Counted from the stretch's first letter, positions 24,521 through 34,006 are shown. The stretch is 64,000 bases of DNA from Massilia sp. PDC64 (GCF_900101265.1 NZ_FMZS01000018.1:1-64000); one strand, 5' to 3'. Numbers and translations are program-made. The notes: generated from the sequence alone by a model not told the origin.

Positions 24521-26087
24521 CGGACGCGGGGCTGCTGCGGCGTGCCGCCAGCTCCTGCTCCAGCCTGGCGTCGCGGCCGTAGATGTCCGCGGCGAAGCGC
24601 GCACCGCCTTCGCCGTCGGCGATGGCGGTCGCGTAGAACAGCACGACGGGAATCGACCGCGGCAGGTCGACGTGCTGCGTCGGCCCCGGCTGCAGCGCCT
24701 CCTGGATCGCGTCCGCGCTCCACCGGCGCCGCCCGCCGAGCACGAACTGCGCGAGCGCGGCCGGATGCTCGACGCGGATGCAGCCGTGCGACAAGTCGCG
24801 CCGGCTGCGCTCGAACAGCTCGCGCGCCGACGTCGAGTGCAGGTAGATGTCCATCGGGTTCGGCATCGCGAACTTGATCGGTCCCAGCGAATTCTTCGCC
24901 CCCGGACGCTGGCGCACGCGCGCCCGCCCCGCCTTCAGGTCCGCCACGCTCGCATTGGGCGGCACCGTCTCCATGTCGTGCTGCTTCAGGTAGGCCGGAT
25001 TGCGCGCGAGCTTCGGCAGGATTTCCTTCTCCAGGATGCTGCGCGGGACGTTCCAGTACGGGTTGAATTCGAGGTAGCGCATCTGCCCCACGAACAGCGG
25101 CGTTTCCGTCTTGACGGCGGAGCCGACGACGACCCGCATCTCGAGCGGCGCTTCCGTGCCGCCGTTCTGCAGCGCCCACAGGCGGTAGGCCGGCAGGTCG
25201 ACGACGATCAGCGGGCCGGGACCGAAATCCGGCAGCCAACGCAGGCGCTCCAGCGTCAGTTCCAGCTGGCGCACGCGCTGCGCGGGCGGCACGTTGAGCG
25301 CGTTGACCGTGCCACGGCCCAGCACACCGTCATCCTCCAGCCCGTGGCGGGCCTGGAAGTGCCGCACGCCCTCTTCCAGCTTGTCGCCGTAGATGCCCTC
25401 GGCGGGCGGTGGCGCATCGGCCGGCAGGTCGCCCAGCAGCACGAGGCGTTCGAACAGCGCCTGCGCATCCGGGTACGCACCGCCCGGCTTCACTTTCGCC
25501 GGCGGCACGAGCAGCGCCGGATACGGCTGCTTGGCCAGTTCGCGGTAATGGGCCAGCGCCGCCTTCACCTGGGCGTACAGCGGCAGCTGCGGCTCGGCCG
25601 CCTGCACGGCGTCGCGCAGCTTGCCGGCCGCGAGCCCCGTCCGCAGGCGCTCGACCGGGTCGTAGCGCTGCAGGCGCGCGTCGGACTGGCGTGCATGGTA
25701 TTCGGAGCGCACGCGGCCCACGCGCAGGTCGGCCAGGTAGTGCAGCATTGCCGCCGTCAGTGCGACGTCGAACCGTGCGGGATCGGCGTGGCCGGAACGC
25801 AGTTGCTGCTGCAGGTCGTCGGCGCCGTAATCCTGCGGATCGAGGCCTTGCACCGGGGCCTGGCGCAGCACCCACAGCGCGGCGGCGGCGGTCTGCGGAT
25901 TCCACGCAGGCGCGTACTTGCGCGGCGCATAGAACCGGTCGAGCCAACCGCGTTCGTCGTAGGGACCGGACGGCGCCGCGGGCTGCGCATGGATGGCCGC
26001 GGGGATGGACAGGGCGAACGTGGGACGGGATACGAGGGCGACCGCGCACAGCACGAGCGCGGCGCCGATTTTCAGGCTGGACTTCAT
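24483..26087 (-). CDS. L,D-transpeptidase of the YcbB/LdtD type
   Basis: 534 residues: signal peptide about 1-25, an N-terminal helical scaffold, a PG_binding_1 segment (GIYGDKLEEGVRHFQARHGLEDDGVLGRGT, about 227-256), and a YkuD catalytic domain with the signature SHGCIRV, nucleophile C436. Members make 3-3 (meso-DAP to meso-DAP) crosslinks in peptidoglycan and confer beta-lactam tolerance. The length and the capping subdomain fit LdtD rather than the short ErfK type. It converges on GH27, with the 3' ends overlapping by 38 bp. Confidence 0.92.
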   Translation of the reverse strand: MKSSLKIGAALVLCAVALVSRPTFALSIPAAIHAQPAAPSGPYDERGWLDRFYAPRKYAPAWNPQTAAAALWVLRQAPVQGLDPQDYGADDLQQQLRSGHADPARFDVALTAAMLHYLADLRVGRVRSEYHARQSDARLQRYDPVERLRTGLAAGKLRDAVQAAEPQLPLYAQVKAALAHYRELAKQPYPALLVPPAKVKPGGAYPDAQALFERLVLLGDLPADAPPPAEGIYGDKLEEGVRHFQARHGLEDDGVLGRGTVNALNVPPAQRVRQLELTLERLRWLPDFGPGPLIVVDLPAYRLWALQNGGTEAPLEMRVVVGSAVKTETPLFVGQMRYLEFNPYWNVPRSILEKEILPKLARNPAYLKQHDMETVPPNASVADLKAGRARVRQRPGAKNSLGPIKFAMPNPMDIYLHSTSARELFERSRRDLSHGCIRVEHPAALAQFVLGGRRRWSADAIQEALQPGPTQHVDLPRSIPVVLFYATAIADGEGGARFAADIYGRDARLEQELAARRSSPASVSVPASAPRRPK

Positions 26088-26150
26088 GGATGCTTTCAGA
26101 CTTCGGCAACGATACGTTACCGATGAGCATCATACCCGCAACACGCGGAA

Positions 26151-27422
26151 TCAGCGCGTACGATTGGTCACGAGGATCGCGCGGAAGTCGTTGACGTTGG
26201 TGAGCGTCGGACCGGTCACGACGGCATCGCCCAGCGCCTGGAAAAACCCGTGACCGTCGTTGCGGTCCAGGCTGTGCAGCGGGCGGATGCCCTGCCCGAA
26301 CGCCCGCGCGAGCGTCGTGGGCGAAAAATAACCTCCCGCGATCTCTTCCTGGCCGTCGACACCGTCAGTGTCGCCCGCGAGTCCGTGCACGCCGGGCTCG
26401 CCCCGCAGCGCGATGGCGGCCGCCAGCAGGAATTCGACATTGCGTCCACCACGTCCGTCGCCACGCACCGTCACGGTCGTCTCGCCGCCCGACAGCAGGA
26501 CGCACGGTGTGACGAACGGTTGTTCATGCCGCGCGACCTGCAGCGCCAGGCCCGCCATGACCTTGCCGACATCGCGCGCCTCGCCTTCGATGCTATCGCC
26601 GAGGATGTGCGCGGCTATCCCCGCTTCCCGGGCCACGCGCGCCGCCGCTTCCAGCGCCATCTGCGGCGTCGCCACGAGCCGCACGTCATGGCCGGCCAGC
26701 CGCGGATCGCCCGGCTTGACGGATTCCCCGGCCCCGCTGTCGAGCACCGCCCGGACGTGCGGCGGCAGGTCGATGCCGTAGCGGCGCACGATGGCCAGCG
26801 CGTCGGCGCAGGTGCTCGGGTCGGCGACGGTGGGGCCGGACCCGATGTCGCACGGATCGTCCCCGGGCACGTCCGACACGAGCAGGGTGACGACGTGTGC
26901 AGGATGGCACGCGGCCGCCAGGCGTCCGCCCTTGATGGCCGACAGGTGGCGCCGCACGCAATTCATCTCGCCGATGCTGGCGCCCGATGCGAGCAGCGCA
27001 CGGTTGACGGCCTGCTTGTCTTCCAGGGAGATACCGGGCAGCGGCAGCGGCAACAACGCGGAACCCCCGCCGGAGATCAGGCACAGCACCGTGTCGTCCG
27101 CACCGAGGCCGCGCACCAGGTCGAGCATGCGTTCGGCCGCGTGCAGGCCCGCCGCGTCGGGCACCGGGTGCGCCGCTTCGACGATCTCGATCCGCTGGCA
27201 CGGCACCGCATAGCCGTAGCGCGTTACCACGAGACCTTCCAGCGGTCCGGCGTAATGACGCTCCACCGCGCGGGCCATCGCCGCCGATGCCTTGCCGGCA
27301 CCGATGACGACGAGCCGGCCGCGCGGCGCCGGCGGCAGGTGCGGCGGAACGCACCGTTCCGGTTGCGCCGCCGCGATGGCGGCCTCGAACAGCGCTTCCA
27401 GCAAATTCCGTTCTTTGTTCAT
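26151..27422 (-). CDS. ttuD: Type II glycerate kinase / hydroxypyruvate reductase (TtuD-like, MOFRL family)
   Basis: 423 residues. It has GAGKASAAMARAVE near the N-terminus, CLISGGGSALLPLP, and the C-terminal MOFRL domain (LSGGETTVTVRGDGRGGRNVEF). The family phosphorylates D-glycerate to 2-phosphoglycerate; older literature calls the ttu homologue hydroxypyruvate reductase. In this operon it would take the glycerate made by the tartrate decarboxylase into glycolysis. The start at 27422 leaves a 4-bp gap to the transporter stop; a start at 27440 overlapping that gene is possible. Neither has a strong ribosome site, which suggests translational coupling. Confidence 0.88.
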   Translation of the reverse strand: MNKERNLLEALFEAAIAAAQPERCVPPHLPPAPRGRLVVIGAGKASAAMARAVERHYAGPLEGLVVTRYGYAVPCQRIEIVEAAHPVPDAAGLHAAERMLDLVRGLGADDTVLCLISGGGSALLPLPLPGISLEDKQAVNRALLASGASIGEMNCVRRHLSAIKGGRLAAACHPAHVVTLLVSDVPGDDPCDIGSGPTVADPSTCADALAIVRRYGIDLPPHVRAVLDSGAGESVKPGDPRLAGHDVRLVATPQMALEAAARVAREAGIAAHILGDSIEGEARDVGKVMAGLALQVARHEQPFVTPCVLLSGGETTVTVRGDGRGGRNVEFLLAAAIALRGEPGVHGLAGDTDGVDGQEEIAGGYFSPTTLARAFGQGIRPLHSLDRNDGHGFFQALGDAVVTGPTLTNVNDFRAILVTNRTR

Positions 27423-27426
27423 GATG

Positions 27427-28758
27427 TCAGGCCGATGCATTCTGATGTTTCATCAAGGGGACGGCGACGGCATCGCTCTCCGCCGCCGGAATGTGGTCGA
27501 CGTGCTCGCCGTCGAGGATGCGGCGCATCCGCTCGCGGTCGACCGCGCCGACCCAACGTCCGATCACGACGGTGCCGACGGCATTACCGATCGTGTTGGT
27601 GATGGCCCGCGCCTCCGACATGAAGCGGTCCACGCCCAGCAACAGCACCATGCCGGCGACGGGGATCTTGCCCATCGATGCGAGCGTCGCCGCCAGCGTG
27701 ATGAAGCCGGAACCGGTGACGCCCGCGGAGCCTTTCGACGTGACCATCAGCACGCCCAGCACGACGAACTGGTCGACGAGCGTCAGCGGCGTATTGGTGG
27801 CCTGGGCGATGAAGATCGCGGCCATCGTGTAATAGATGCACTGGCCGTCCGGATTGAACGTGACGCCCGCCGGTACCACGAGGCCGACGACCGGCCGTGC
27901 CACGCCGAGGTACTCCAGCTTGCGCATCAACTGCGGCACGACGGACTCGGAGGAGCTGGTGCCGAGCACCGTGACAATCTCGTCGCCGATGAAGCGCAGG
28001 AACTTCCACAGGCTGAAGCCGGACACGCGGGCGACCGCGCCCAGCACGACGACCACGAACATCGCGCACGTCAGGTACATGGCGCCCATCAGCTGGCCGA
28101 GCGACAGCAAGGTGCCGAGTCCGTACTTCCCGACCGTGAACGCAATGGCGCCGAACGCGGCGAGCGGCGCGATCCGCATGATCATCGCGAGCACGATGAA
28201 CATGCCGGTGCTGAAGGCGTCGAGCATGTCGACGACCGGCTTCGCATGGCGCTCCATGCGCGACAACGCGATGCCGAACAGCGTGCCGAACACGAGGATC
28301 TGCAGGATGTCGTTCTTCGCCAGCGCGTCGATGGCGCTGGTCGGGACCATGTTCAGCAGGAAGTCGACGACGCCGACCGATTTCTGCGCGGCCGCCGTGT
28401 AGGTGTGGATGCTGTTGGCGTCGAGCGTCGCCGGGTCGACGTTCATGCCGACGCCGGGATGCAGCAGGTTCACGACGACGAGCCCGATCAGCAGCGCGAA
28501 CGTCGACATGATCTCGAAATAGACCAGGGCACGCGCACCGACGCGCCCCAGTTCCTTCATGCTCTCCATCTTCGCGATCCCGAGCACGACCATCGCGAAG
28601 ATCACGGGTGCGAACACCATCTTGATGAGCCGGATGAACAGATCGCCCAGCGGCTTCAGGTCGGTGCCGAGGGCGGGATGGAAATACCCCAGCAATCCTC
28701 CCGCCACGACCCCGATCAGTACCTGGACGTAGAGCCTTCCAAACAAACGCTTGAACAT
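27427..28758 (-). CDS. dctA: DctA-type C4-dicarboxylate/proton(sodium) symporter
   Basis: 443 residues, a start with a clear GGAGA site. The sequence is DctA-like throughout: MFKRLFGRLYVQVLIGVVAG at the N-terminus, the serine-rich re-entrant loop TSSSESVVPQLMRKLE, and the second loop TSKGSAGVTGSGFITLAATLA. It imports succinate, fumarate, malate and, by context, tartrate or D-malate. It lies between the dehydrogenase and kinase genes of a ttu-type operon, where other bacteria carry the unrelated MFS transporter TtuB. Confidence 0.93.
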   Translation of the reverse strand: MFKRLFGRLYVQVLIGVVAGGLLGYFHPALGTDLKPLGDLFIRLIKMVFAPVIFAMVVLGIAKMESMKELGRVGARALVYFEIMSTFALLIGLVVVNLLHPGVGMNVDPATLDANSIHTYTAAAQKSVGVVDFLLNMVPTSAIDALAKNDILQILVFGTLFGIALSRMERHAKPVVDMLDAFSTGMFIVLAMIMRIAPLAAFGAIAFTVGKYGLGTLLSLGQLMGAMYLTCAMFVVVVLGAVARVSGFSLWKFLRFIGDEIVTVLGTSSSESVVPQLMRKLEYLGVARPVVGLVVPAGVTFNPDGQCIYYTMAAIFIAQATNTPLTLVDQFVVLGVLMVTSKGSAGVTGSGFITLAATLASMGKIPVAGMVLLLGVDRFMSEARAITNTIGNAVGTVVIGRWVGAVDRERMRRILDGEHVDHIPAAESDAVAVPLMKHQNASA

Positions 28759-28829
28759 GATTGTCTCCTGGTTGTACTGCTTCCAGTCCCCCGGCTCTTG
28801 GCGGCCGGTCGGGTCCATTGGCGTGGAGG

Positions 28830-29918
28830 TCAGGCGGCCGCGCGTTCCTGGCCGGCGGCAAGGATGCGGCACACGGCCTGCGTGACGTCGGCCGTCGTCG
28901 CCGTGCCGCCCAGGTCACGCGTGTGCAGCGCCGGCGTGGCGGTGACGCTTTCGATGGCGCGCATCACCTGCTGCGCGGCCTCCGGCTCGCCGAGGTGCTC
29001 GAGCAGCATGACGACCGACCAGAAGGTGCCGATCGGGTTGGCGAGGCCCTTGCCCATGATGTCGAACGCGGAGCCGTGGATCGGCTCGAACATCGACGGG
29101 TAGCGGCGCTCGGGATCGATGTTCCCCGTCGGCGCGATCCCGAGGCTGCCGGCCAGCGCGGCGGCCAGGTCGGAGAGAATGTCGGCATGCAGGTTGGTCG
29201 CGACGATGGTGTCGAGCGTGGCGGGCCGGTTGACCATGCGCGCCGTCGCCGCGTCGACGAGCTCCTTATCCCACTTCACGTCCGGGAATTCGGCCGCCAC
29301 CTGCGTGGCCACCTCGTCCCACATCACCATCGCGTGGCGCTGCGCATTGCTCTTGGTGATGACGGTCAGCTGCTTGCGCGGCCGCGACTGGGCCAGTTTG
29401 AACGCGAAGCGCAGGATGCGTTCGACGCCGACGCGCGTCATCATGCTGACGTCCGTCGCGGCTTCGATCGGGTGGCCCTGGTGCACGCGGCCGCCCACGC
29501 CCGAGTACTCGCCTTCCGAGTTCTCGCGCACGATGACCCAGTTCAGGTCTTGCGGCGCACAGCGCTTCAGCGGGCCGTCGATGCCGGGCAGGATGCGCGT
29601 CGGGCGCACGTTGGCGTACTGGTCGAAGCCCTGGCAGATTTTCAGGCGCAGGCCCCACAGGGTGATGTGGTCCGGGATGTCCGGGTCGCCGGCGGAACCG
29701 AACAGGATCGCATCCTTGTTGCGCAGCGCGTCAAGGCCGTCGGCCGGCATCATGACGCCGTGCGCGCGGTAGTAGTCGCCTCCCCAGTCGAAGTCCTCGA
29801 AGTCGAAGGTGAAGCGGGTGCTGCCGGCGGCCAGCGCTTCCAGCACCTGGCGTCCCGCCGGCACGACTTCCTTGCCGATGCCGTCGCCGGGGATGGTTGC
29901 GATCTGATAGGTCTTCAT
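28830..29918 (-). CDS. ttuC: Tartrate dehydrogenase/decarboxylase or D-malate dehydrogenase (TtuC/DmlA-like)
   Basis: 362 residues from ATG 29918 with an AGGAGA site. It belongs to the isocitrate/isopropylmalate dehydrogenase fold: IPGDGIGKEV at the N-terminus, catalytic Lys and Asp segments TKSNAQRH and NLHADILSDLAAALAG, and GTFWSVVMLLEHLG. ENSEGEYSGVGGRVHQG is characteristic of the tartrate/D-malate branch. It oxidises tartrate or D-malate with NAD and manganese and can decarboxylate to glycerate or pyruvate. First gene of the ttuC-dctA-ttuD operon, divergent from its LysR regulator. Confidence 0.9.
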   Translation of the reverse strand: MKTYQIATIPGDGIGKEVVPAGRQVLEALAAGSTRFTFDFEDFDWGGDYYRAHGVMMPADGLDALRNKDAILFGSAGDPDIPDHITLWGLRLKICQGFDQYANVRPTRILPGIDGPLKRCAPQDLNWVIVRENSEGEYSGVGGRVHQGHPIEAATDVSMMTRVGVERILRFAFKLAQSRPRKQLTVITKSNAQRHAMVMWDEVATQVAAEFPDVKWDKELVDAATARMVNRPATLDTIVATNLHADILSDLAAALAGSLGIAPTGNIDPERRYPSMFEPIHGSAFDIMGKGLANPIGTFWSVVMLLEHLGEPEAAQQVMRAIESVTATPALHTRDLGGTATTADVTQAVCRILAAGQERAAA

Positions 29919-30038
29919 GGTGCTGTCTCCTGTGTGGGGTTTCGATGGAGACACTGTATGCGGTGGACGGGCGTAGCAATGGTGGCTAAACTTAATCCGG
30001 CTTTAACCTGAAATTAAAAATGACATGATAAAAATGCT

Positions 30039-30959
30039 ATGACTACAGGCTTGCAACCGGCCGAACTGGGCTTTTTCGTAACGCTGGCCACCAACGGCAG
30101 CCTGAGCGGCGCGGCGCGCGAACTCGGCATCACGCCGGCGGCCGTCAGCAAGCGGCTGTCGCAGATGGAAGCGCGGCTCGGCGTGCCGCTGGTGAACAGG
30201 ACGACGCGCCGCATGAGCCTCACGCCGGACGGCGAGGTGCTGCTCGAACACGGTCGCCGCATCCTCGGTGAGATCGCGGACCTGGACCAGATGCTGAGCG
30301 CCTCGAAGGGCCAGCCGAAAGGCCAGCTGCGGGTGAACGCCACGCTAGGCTTCGGCCGCCTGCACATCGCCCCCGCCATCTCGCAGTACGTGCTGCGCTA
30401 TCCGGAAGTCGACGTGCAACTGCAGCTGTCGGTCAAGCCACCGCCGCTGACGGAGGACCAGTTCGACGTCTGCATCCGCTTCGGGGAGCCCGGCGACACG
30501 CGCGTCATCGCGAAGAAGCTGGCGCACAACCGCCGCCTGCTGTGCGCGTCGCCGAAGTACATCGCGACGCATGGCGAACCGGTCATCCCGTCCGAACTGG
30601 TGCGCCACAACTGCATCTGCATCCGCCAGGGCGACGAGGCCTATGGCACGTGGCGCCTGTACAAGGACCGCGGCGACGATGCCGGCGAACTGGTGAAGGT
30701 GCGCGGCAACCTGGCGACGAACGACGGCGAGATCGCCGTCAACTGGGCGCTCGACGGCCACGGCATCCTGATGCGCGCGGAGTGGGATATCGAGCGTTAT
30801 CTCGAAAGCGGGCGCCTGGTCCAGGTCCTGCCGCAGTACCGCACGCCCGATGCCGACATCTATGCCGTCTACCCGCAGCACCAGCACCAGTCAGCGCGCG
30901 TGCGCACGCTCGTCGCCTTCCTGACCCAGGCGTTCGAGCGGTTTGCACAGGCGCGCTAA
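30039..30959 (+). CDS. LysR-family regulator of the tartrate/D-malate operon (TtuA/DmlR-like)
   Basis: 306 residues. The winged HTH (about 6-65) contains GSLSGAARELGITPAAVSKRLSQ, and the effector domain follows from about 93 (GQLRVNATLGFGRLHIAPAI). The ACASPKYI-type and HNCICIRQGDEAYGTW segments are typical of the DmlR/TtuA group. It diverges from ttuC with a 120-bp gap, the classic LysR arrangement, and is expected to activate that operon when tartrate or D-malate is present. The effector is inferred from context. Confidence 0.9.
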   Translation: MTTGLQPAELGFFVTLATNGSLSGAARELGITPAAVSKRLSQMEARLGVPLVNRTTRRMSLTPDGEVLLEHGRRILGEIADLDQMLSASKGQPKGQLRVNATLGFGRLHIAPAISQYVLRYPEVDVQLQLSVKPPPLTEDQFDVCIRFGEPGDTRVIAKKLAHNRRLLCASPKYIATHGEPVIPSELVRHNCICIRQGDEAYGTWRLYKDRGDDAGELVKVRGNLATNDGEIAVNWALDGHGILMRAEWDIERYLESGRLVQVLPQYRTPDADIYAVYPQHQHQSARVRTLVAFLTQAFERFAQAR

Positions 30960-30971
30960 AAGGCTCGCGTT

Positions 30972-31856
30972 CTATCTGGCGCGCGTCGCCAGCCAGCACA
31001 GGATCGCGCCGCCGCATACCATGGCCGCGCCCTGCCAGAACGCGAGCGACAGCGGCGCGCGCAGCAGCAAGGACGACAGCGCCGCGGACAGCACGGGAAT
31101 GAAATACGACGCGCCGGCGAGGACCGTCACGTTCCCGTGCAGGATGCCGACGTTCCACGCGCCGTAGCCGAAGCCCATCGCAGCCGCGGCCAGCAGCAGC
31201 CAGACGATGGCCTCGACACTGAGCGCCATGCCCCCGCCGCCCTCCAGCAGGTACTTGGTCCACAACGTGACCGACACGAGGATGAAGAACAGCGTGACGC
31301 CATTCTTCCCCCCCGCGATGCGCGCCGTCACCGTGCAATACGCGGCCCAGATCACGGCGCCGGCGAACGCGAGGCCGTAGCTGAGCGGATTGGCCTGCAC
31401 GTTGCGCAGCATGCCGGCAAGGTCGACGCCCTGCGCGCCGCCCAGCACCCGGCAGATGCCGACGATGGACAGTGCGAACCCCGGCACGATCAGGACGTTC
31501 GCCTTCTGCCGGTTGAACAGGATGCTTGCCACGATCGTGAACGTGGGCCACAGGTAGTTGACCATCCCGACCTCGATGGCCTGGCGCGCCGTGTCCGCAT
31601 AACCGATGGACAGCGACAGGCACAGCTCATAGGTCACGAACAGCAGGCTGCCCCAGGCCAGGTAGCGGCGCGGGAATTCGCGCAGCCTGACGTGTCCGAC
31701 CGACAGCAGCAGGAACACGGACGCGACGCTGTACATCAGCGCGGCCCCGCCCGTGGGGCCCAGGTGGACGCTCACCTTGCGGATCAGGCCCACGACGGCA
31801 CTCCACAGCAGGACGGCCGTCAGTCCGGTCAGGGTAGGCTTGCTCCGGTCTTTCAT
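30972..31856 (-). CDS. yddG: EamA-family exporter, YddG-like (10 TM)
   Basis: 294 residues with ten predicted helices and two EamA repeats. GLTAVLLWSAVVGLIRKVS at the start and TARQAIEVGMVNYLWPTFTI are close to YddG, the inner-membrane exporter of aromatic amino acids and paraquat. It begins 5 bp after the BenM-like gene and is almost certainly cotranscribed with it. That placement suggests export of an aromatic compound or intermediate during benzoate metabolism; this is inference. Confidence 0.82.
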   Translation of the reverse strand: MKDRSKPTLTGLTAVLLWSAVVGLIRKVSVHLGPTGGAALMYSVASVFLLLSVGHVRLREFPRRYLAWGSLLFVTYELCLSLSIGYADTARQAIEVGMVNYLWPTFTIVASILFNRQKANVLIVPGFALSIVGICRVLGGAQGVDLAGMLRNVQANPLSYGLAFAGAVIWAAYCTVTARIAGGKNGVTLFFILVSVTLWTKYLLEGGGGMALSVEAIVWLLLAAAAMGFGYGAWNVGILHGNVTVLAGASYFIPVLSAALSSLLLRAPLSLAFWQGAAMVCGGAILCWLATRAR

Positions 31857-31861
31857 GACGC

Positions 31862-32776
31862 CTACAAGGCTTCCTTGACGTGCGGGATGCCGAGGTCGTC
31901 GTAGATGGAATACACGGCGGCCAGCATGTTTTCCAGCTCGGGCGTGCGGTCCATGTAGCGCACGCTGAAGAAGATCGGCGAGACGGCATGCTTGTCCTCG
32001 ATGCGCCGGTACACGACGTTCCGGTGATGCATGCCCTGCACGCTCTCCGGCACGACCGCGATGCCCTGCCCGGCCGCCACGAGGCCCATCGCAATCTGCA
32101 GTTCGCGCACTTCCGTCACGTGGTCCGGCGTCAGGTTCGCTTCGCGGAAGGCGGCCAGCACCTGGTCGGCAAAGCTCGGCCGCGGCGCCTTCGGATACAC
32201 GAGCAGCGCCTCGTGGATCAGGTCCGTCAGGCGCAAACTGCCTTCCTTCTCCGCGAGGCGGTGGCCGGGGAACAGCGCCACGACCATCGGCTCCTCGCGC
32301 AACAGGATCCGGCGGATGCTCGTGTCCTCGCTCTTCAGGCGCCCGAAGCCGACGTCGATGCGCCCTTCCTTCAGCGCCTTGAGCTGCTCCACCGTCGTCA
32401 TCTCGTGCAGGGTCACGTCCACCTCGGGATGGTTCTCGCGGTAGCGGCGGATGATGTCCGGCAGCAGGCCGTACAGGGTCGATGCGACGAAGCCGACCGA
32501 CAGCGTCCGCTCCAGCTTGCCCACGCGCTGCGTCATCGTGCGCAGGTCGCGCACCTGGTCGAGCAGCGGCTTCGCATGCGCCAGGAAAAAGGCGCCGGCC
32601 TCCGTCAAGCGCAGCGGCCTCACCCCTTTTTCGATCAGGGTCACGCCCAGGTCTTCCTCCAGTTGCTGGATCTGCCGGCTCAGCGGCGGCTGGGCGATGT
32701 GCAGGCGCTCGGCGGCGCGCGTGAAATTCCGCTCTTCCGCGACCGCGACGAAGTAGCGCAGGTGCCTTAATTCCAT
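31862..32776 (-). CDS. benM: LysR-family regulator of benzoate/catechol genes (BenM/CatM-like)
   Basis: 304 residues: the HTH begins MELRHLRYFVAVAEERNFT, with the recognition region AAERLHIAQPPLSRQIQ, which is nearly the CatR/CatM/BenM consensus. The effector domain runs from about 90. BenM responds to benzoate and cis,cis-muconate. It diverges from catB and its own start codon adjoins the ATAC-N7-GTAT site, so it probably autoregulates. Identical sites in front of benE-benK-porin make it the likely master regulator of all 12 benzoate genes here. Confidence 0.9.
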   Translation of the reverse strand: MELRHLRYFVAVAEERNFTRAAERLHIAQPPLSRQIQQLEEDLGVTLIEKGVRPLRLTEAGAFFLAHAKPLLDQVRDLRTMTQRVGKLERTLSVGFVASTLYGLLPDIIRRYRENHPEVDVTLHEMTTVEQLKALKEGRIDVGFGRLKSEDTSIRRILLREEPMVVALFPGHRLAEKEGSLRLTDLIHEALLVYPKAPRPSFADQVLAAFREANLTPDHVTEVRELQIAMGLVAAGQGIAVVPESVQGMHHRNVVYRRIEDKHAVSPIFFSVRYMDRTPELENMLAAVYSIYDDLGIPHVKEAL

Positions 32777-32781
32777 TATCG

Positions 32782-32818
32782 ATACCTATAGGGTATTGAA
32801 ACCATACCAAAACGGTGT
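32782..32818 (+). promoter_or_regulatory. Paired BenM/CatM binding sites of the cat-ben promoter
   Basis: Site 1 is ATACCTATAGGGTAT (32782-32796), a perfect ATAC-N7-GTAT dyad. Site 2 is ATACCAAAACGGTGT (32804-32818), an imperfect ATAC-N7-GTGT dyad. Their starts are 22 bp apart (two helical turns), the strong-plus-weak site arrangement known for BenM and CatM. Site 1 begins 98 bp before the catB ATG. Confidence 0.82.
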
Positions 32819-32879
32819 TGGACGCCCATCATTTCCAGGAATATCGTGTCCTCACCTCAGCGAATTATACACAAATAAT

Positions 32880-33989
32880 ATGATTCAATATATCGAAACC
32901 TTCCTGCTCGACGTGCCGACGATCCGGCCCCACAAGCTGTCCGTCGCGACGATGAACACGCAGACCCTGGTGCTCGTGCGCGTCCGCTGCGCCGACGGCA
33001 TCCAGGGCTGGGGCGAGGCCACCACCATCGGCGGCCTGGCCTACGGCGAAGAGAGCCCGGAAAGCATCAAGGCCAATATCGACACCCACATCGCCCCGCT
33101 GCTCGTCGGCATGGACGCCGCCCAGCCCGCGAAGGCGATGGCGAAGGTGCGCAAGGCCATCCAGGGCAACCGCTTCGCCAAGTGCGCGCTGGAGACGGCG
33201 CTGCTGGACGCGCATGCGCGCCGCCTGAACGTACCGCTGTCCGACCTGCTGGGCGGCCGCGTGCGCGACACGCTGCCGGTGGCGTGGACCCTGGCCAGCG
33301 GCGACACGGCGAAAGACATCGCGGAAGCGGAACACATGCTGGAGATCCGCCGCCACCGCATCTTCAAGCTGAAGATCGGCCTGCGCAGCGTCGACGACGA
33401 CGTCGCCCACGTGCTGGCGATCAAGCGCGCCCTCGGCGACCGCGCCAGCGTGCGCGTCGACGTCAACCAGGCCTGGAGCGAAGCGGACGCCGTGCGCGGC
33501 ATCGCACAACTGGAAGCGGGCGGCATCGACCTGATCGAGCAGCCCGTGAAAGCCCATCACACGGCGATGCTGGCCCGCCTGACCCGCCGCTTCGACGTCG
33601 CGATCATGGCCGACGAGGCGCTGCACGGCCCGGTCGATGCGCTGGCGCTGGCCCGCACGGACGCGGCCGACGTCTACGCCGTCAAGATCGCGCAGTCCGG
33701 CGGCCTGTTCCCGGCGCTGGAAGTGGCGACGGTCGCCCGGCTGGCCGGCATCGGCCTGTACGGCGGGACGATGCTCGAAGGCGGCATCGGCACGGCGGCC
33801 ACCGCGCACGTCTGCGCGACGTTCGCCGACCTGGATTGGGACACGGAATTGTTCGGCCCCCTGCTGCTGACCGAGGAAGTGCTGCGCGAACCGCTCGTGT
33901 ACCGCGATTTCGAATTGCAAGTGCCAACCGGCCCTGGCCTCGGCGTCGAGATCGACACCGACAAGCTGCGCAGCCTGCAACGCCAATAA
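32880..33989 (+). CDS. catB: Muconate cycloisomerase
   Basis: 369 residues of the enolase superfamily. Lysines K163 and K165 (KLKIG) are the catalytic pair. Metal ligands are D194 (VDVNQAW), E220 (LIEQP) and D245 (MADEAL). It converts cis,cis-muconate to muconolactone. The ATG at 32880 has no visible Shine-Dalgarno; it is favoured because homology begins there and because its 98-bp distance to the BenM site equals that of benE. First gene of an eight-gene operon. Confidence 0.95.
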   Translation: MIQYIETFLLDVPTIRPHKLSVATMNTQTLVLVRVRCADGIQGWGEATTIGGLAYGEESPESIKANIDTHIAPLLVGMDAAQPAKAMAKVRKAIQGNRFAKCALETALLDAHARRLNVPLSDLLGGRVRDTLPVAWTLASGDTAKDIAEAEHMLEIRRHRIFKLKIGLRSVDDDVAHVLAIKRALGDRASVRVDVNQAWSEADAVRGIAQLEAGGIDLIEQPVKAHHTAMLARLTRRFDVAIMADEALHGPVDALALARTDAADVYAVKIAQSGGLFPALEVATVARLAGIGLYGGTMLEGGIGTAATAHVCATFADLDWDTELFGPLLLTEEVLREPLVYRDFELQVPTGPGLGVEIDTDKLRSLQRQ

Positions 33990-34006
33990 GACCTCTGGAG
34001 ACCACC

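Noticed and set aside
32775..32786. TTATCGATACC at the benM start as another LacI-type operator
   Set aside because: It overlaps the benM start codon and is explained by the adjoining ATAC-N7-GTAT site; no glycan gene is near. Probably coincidence.
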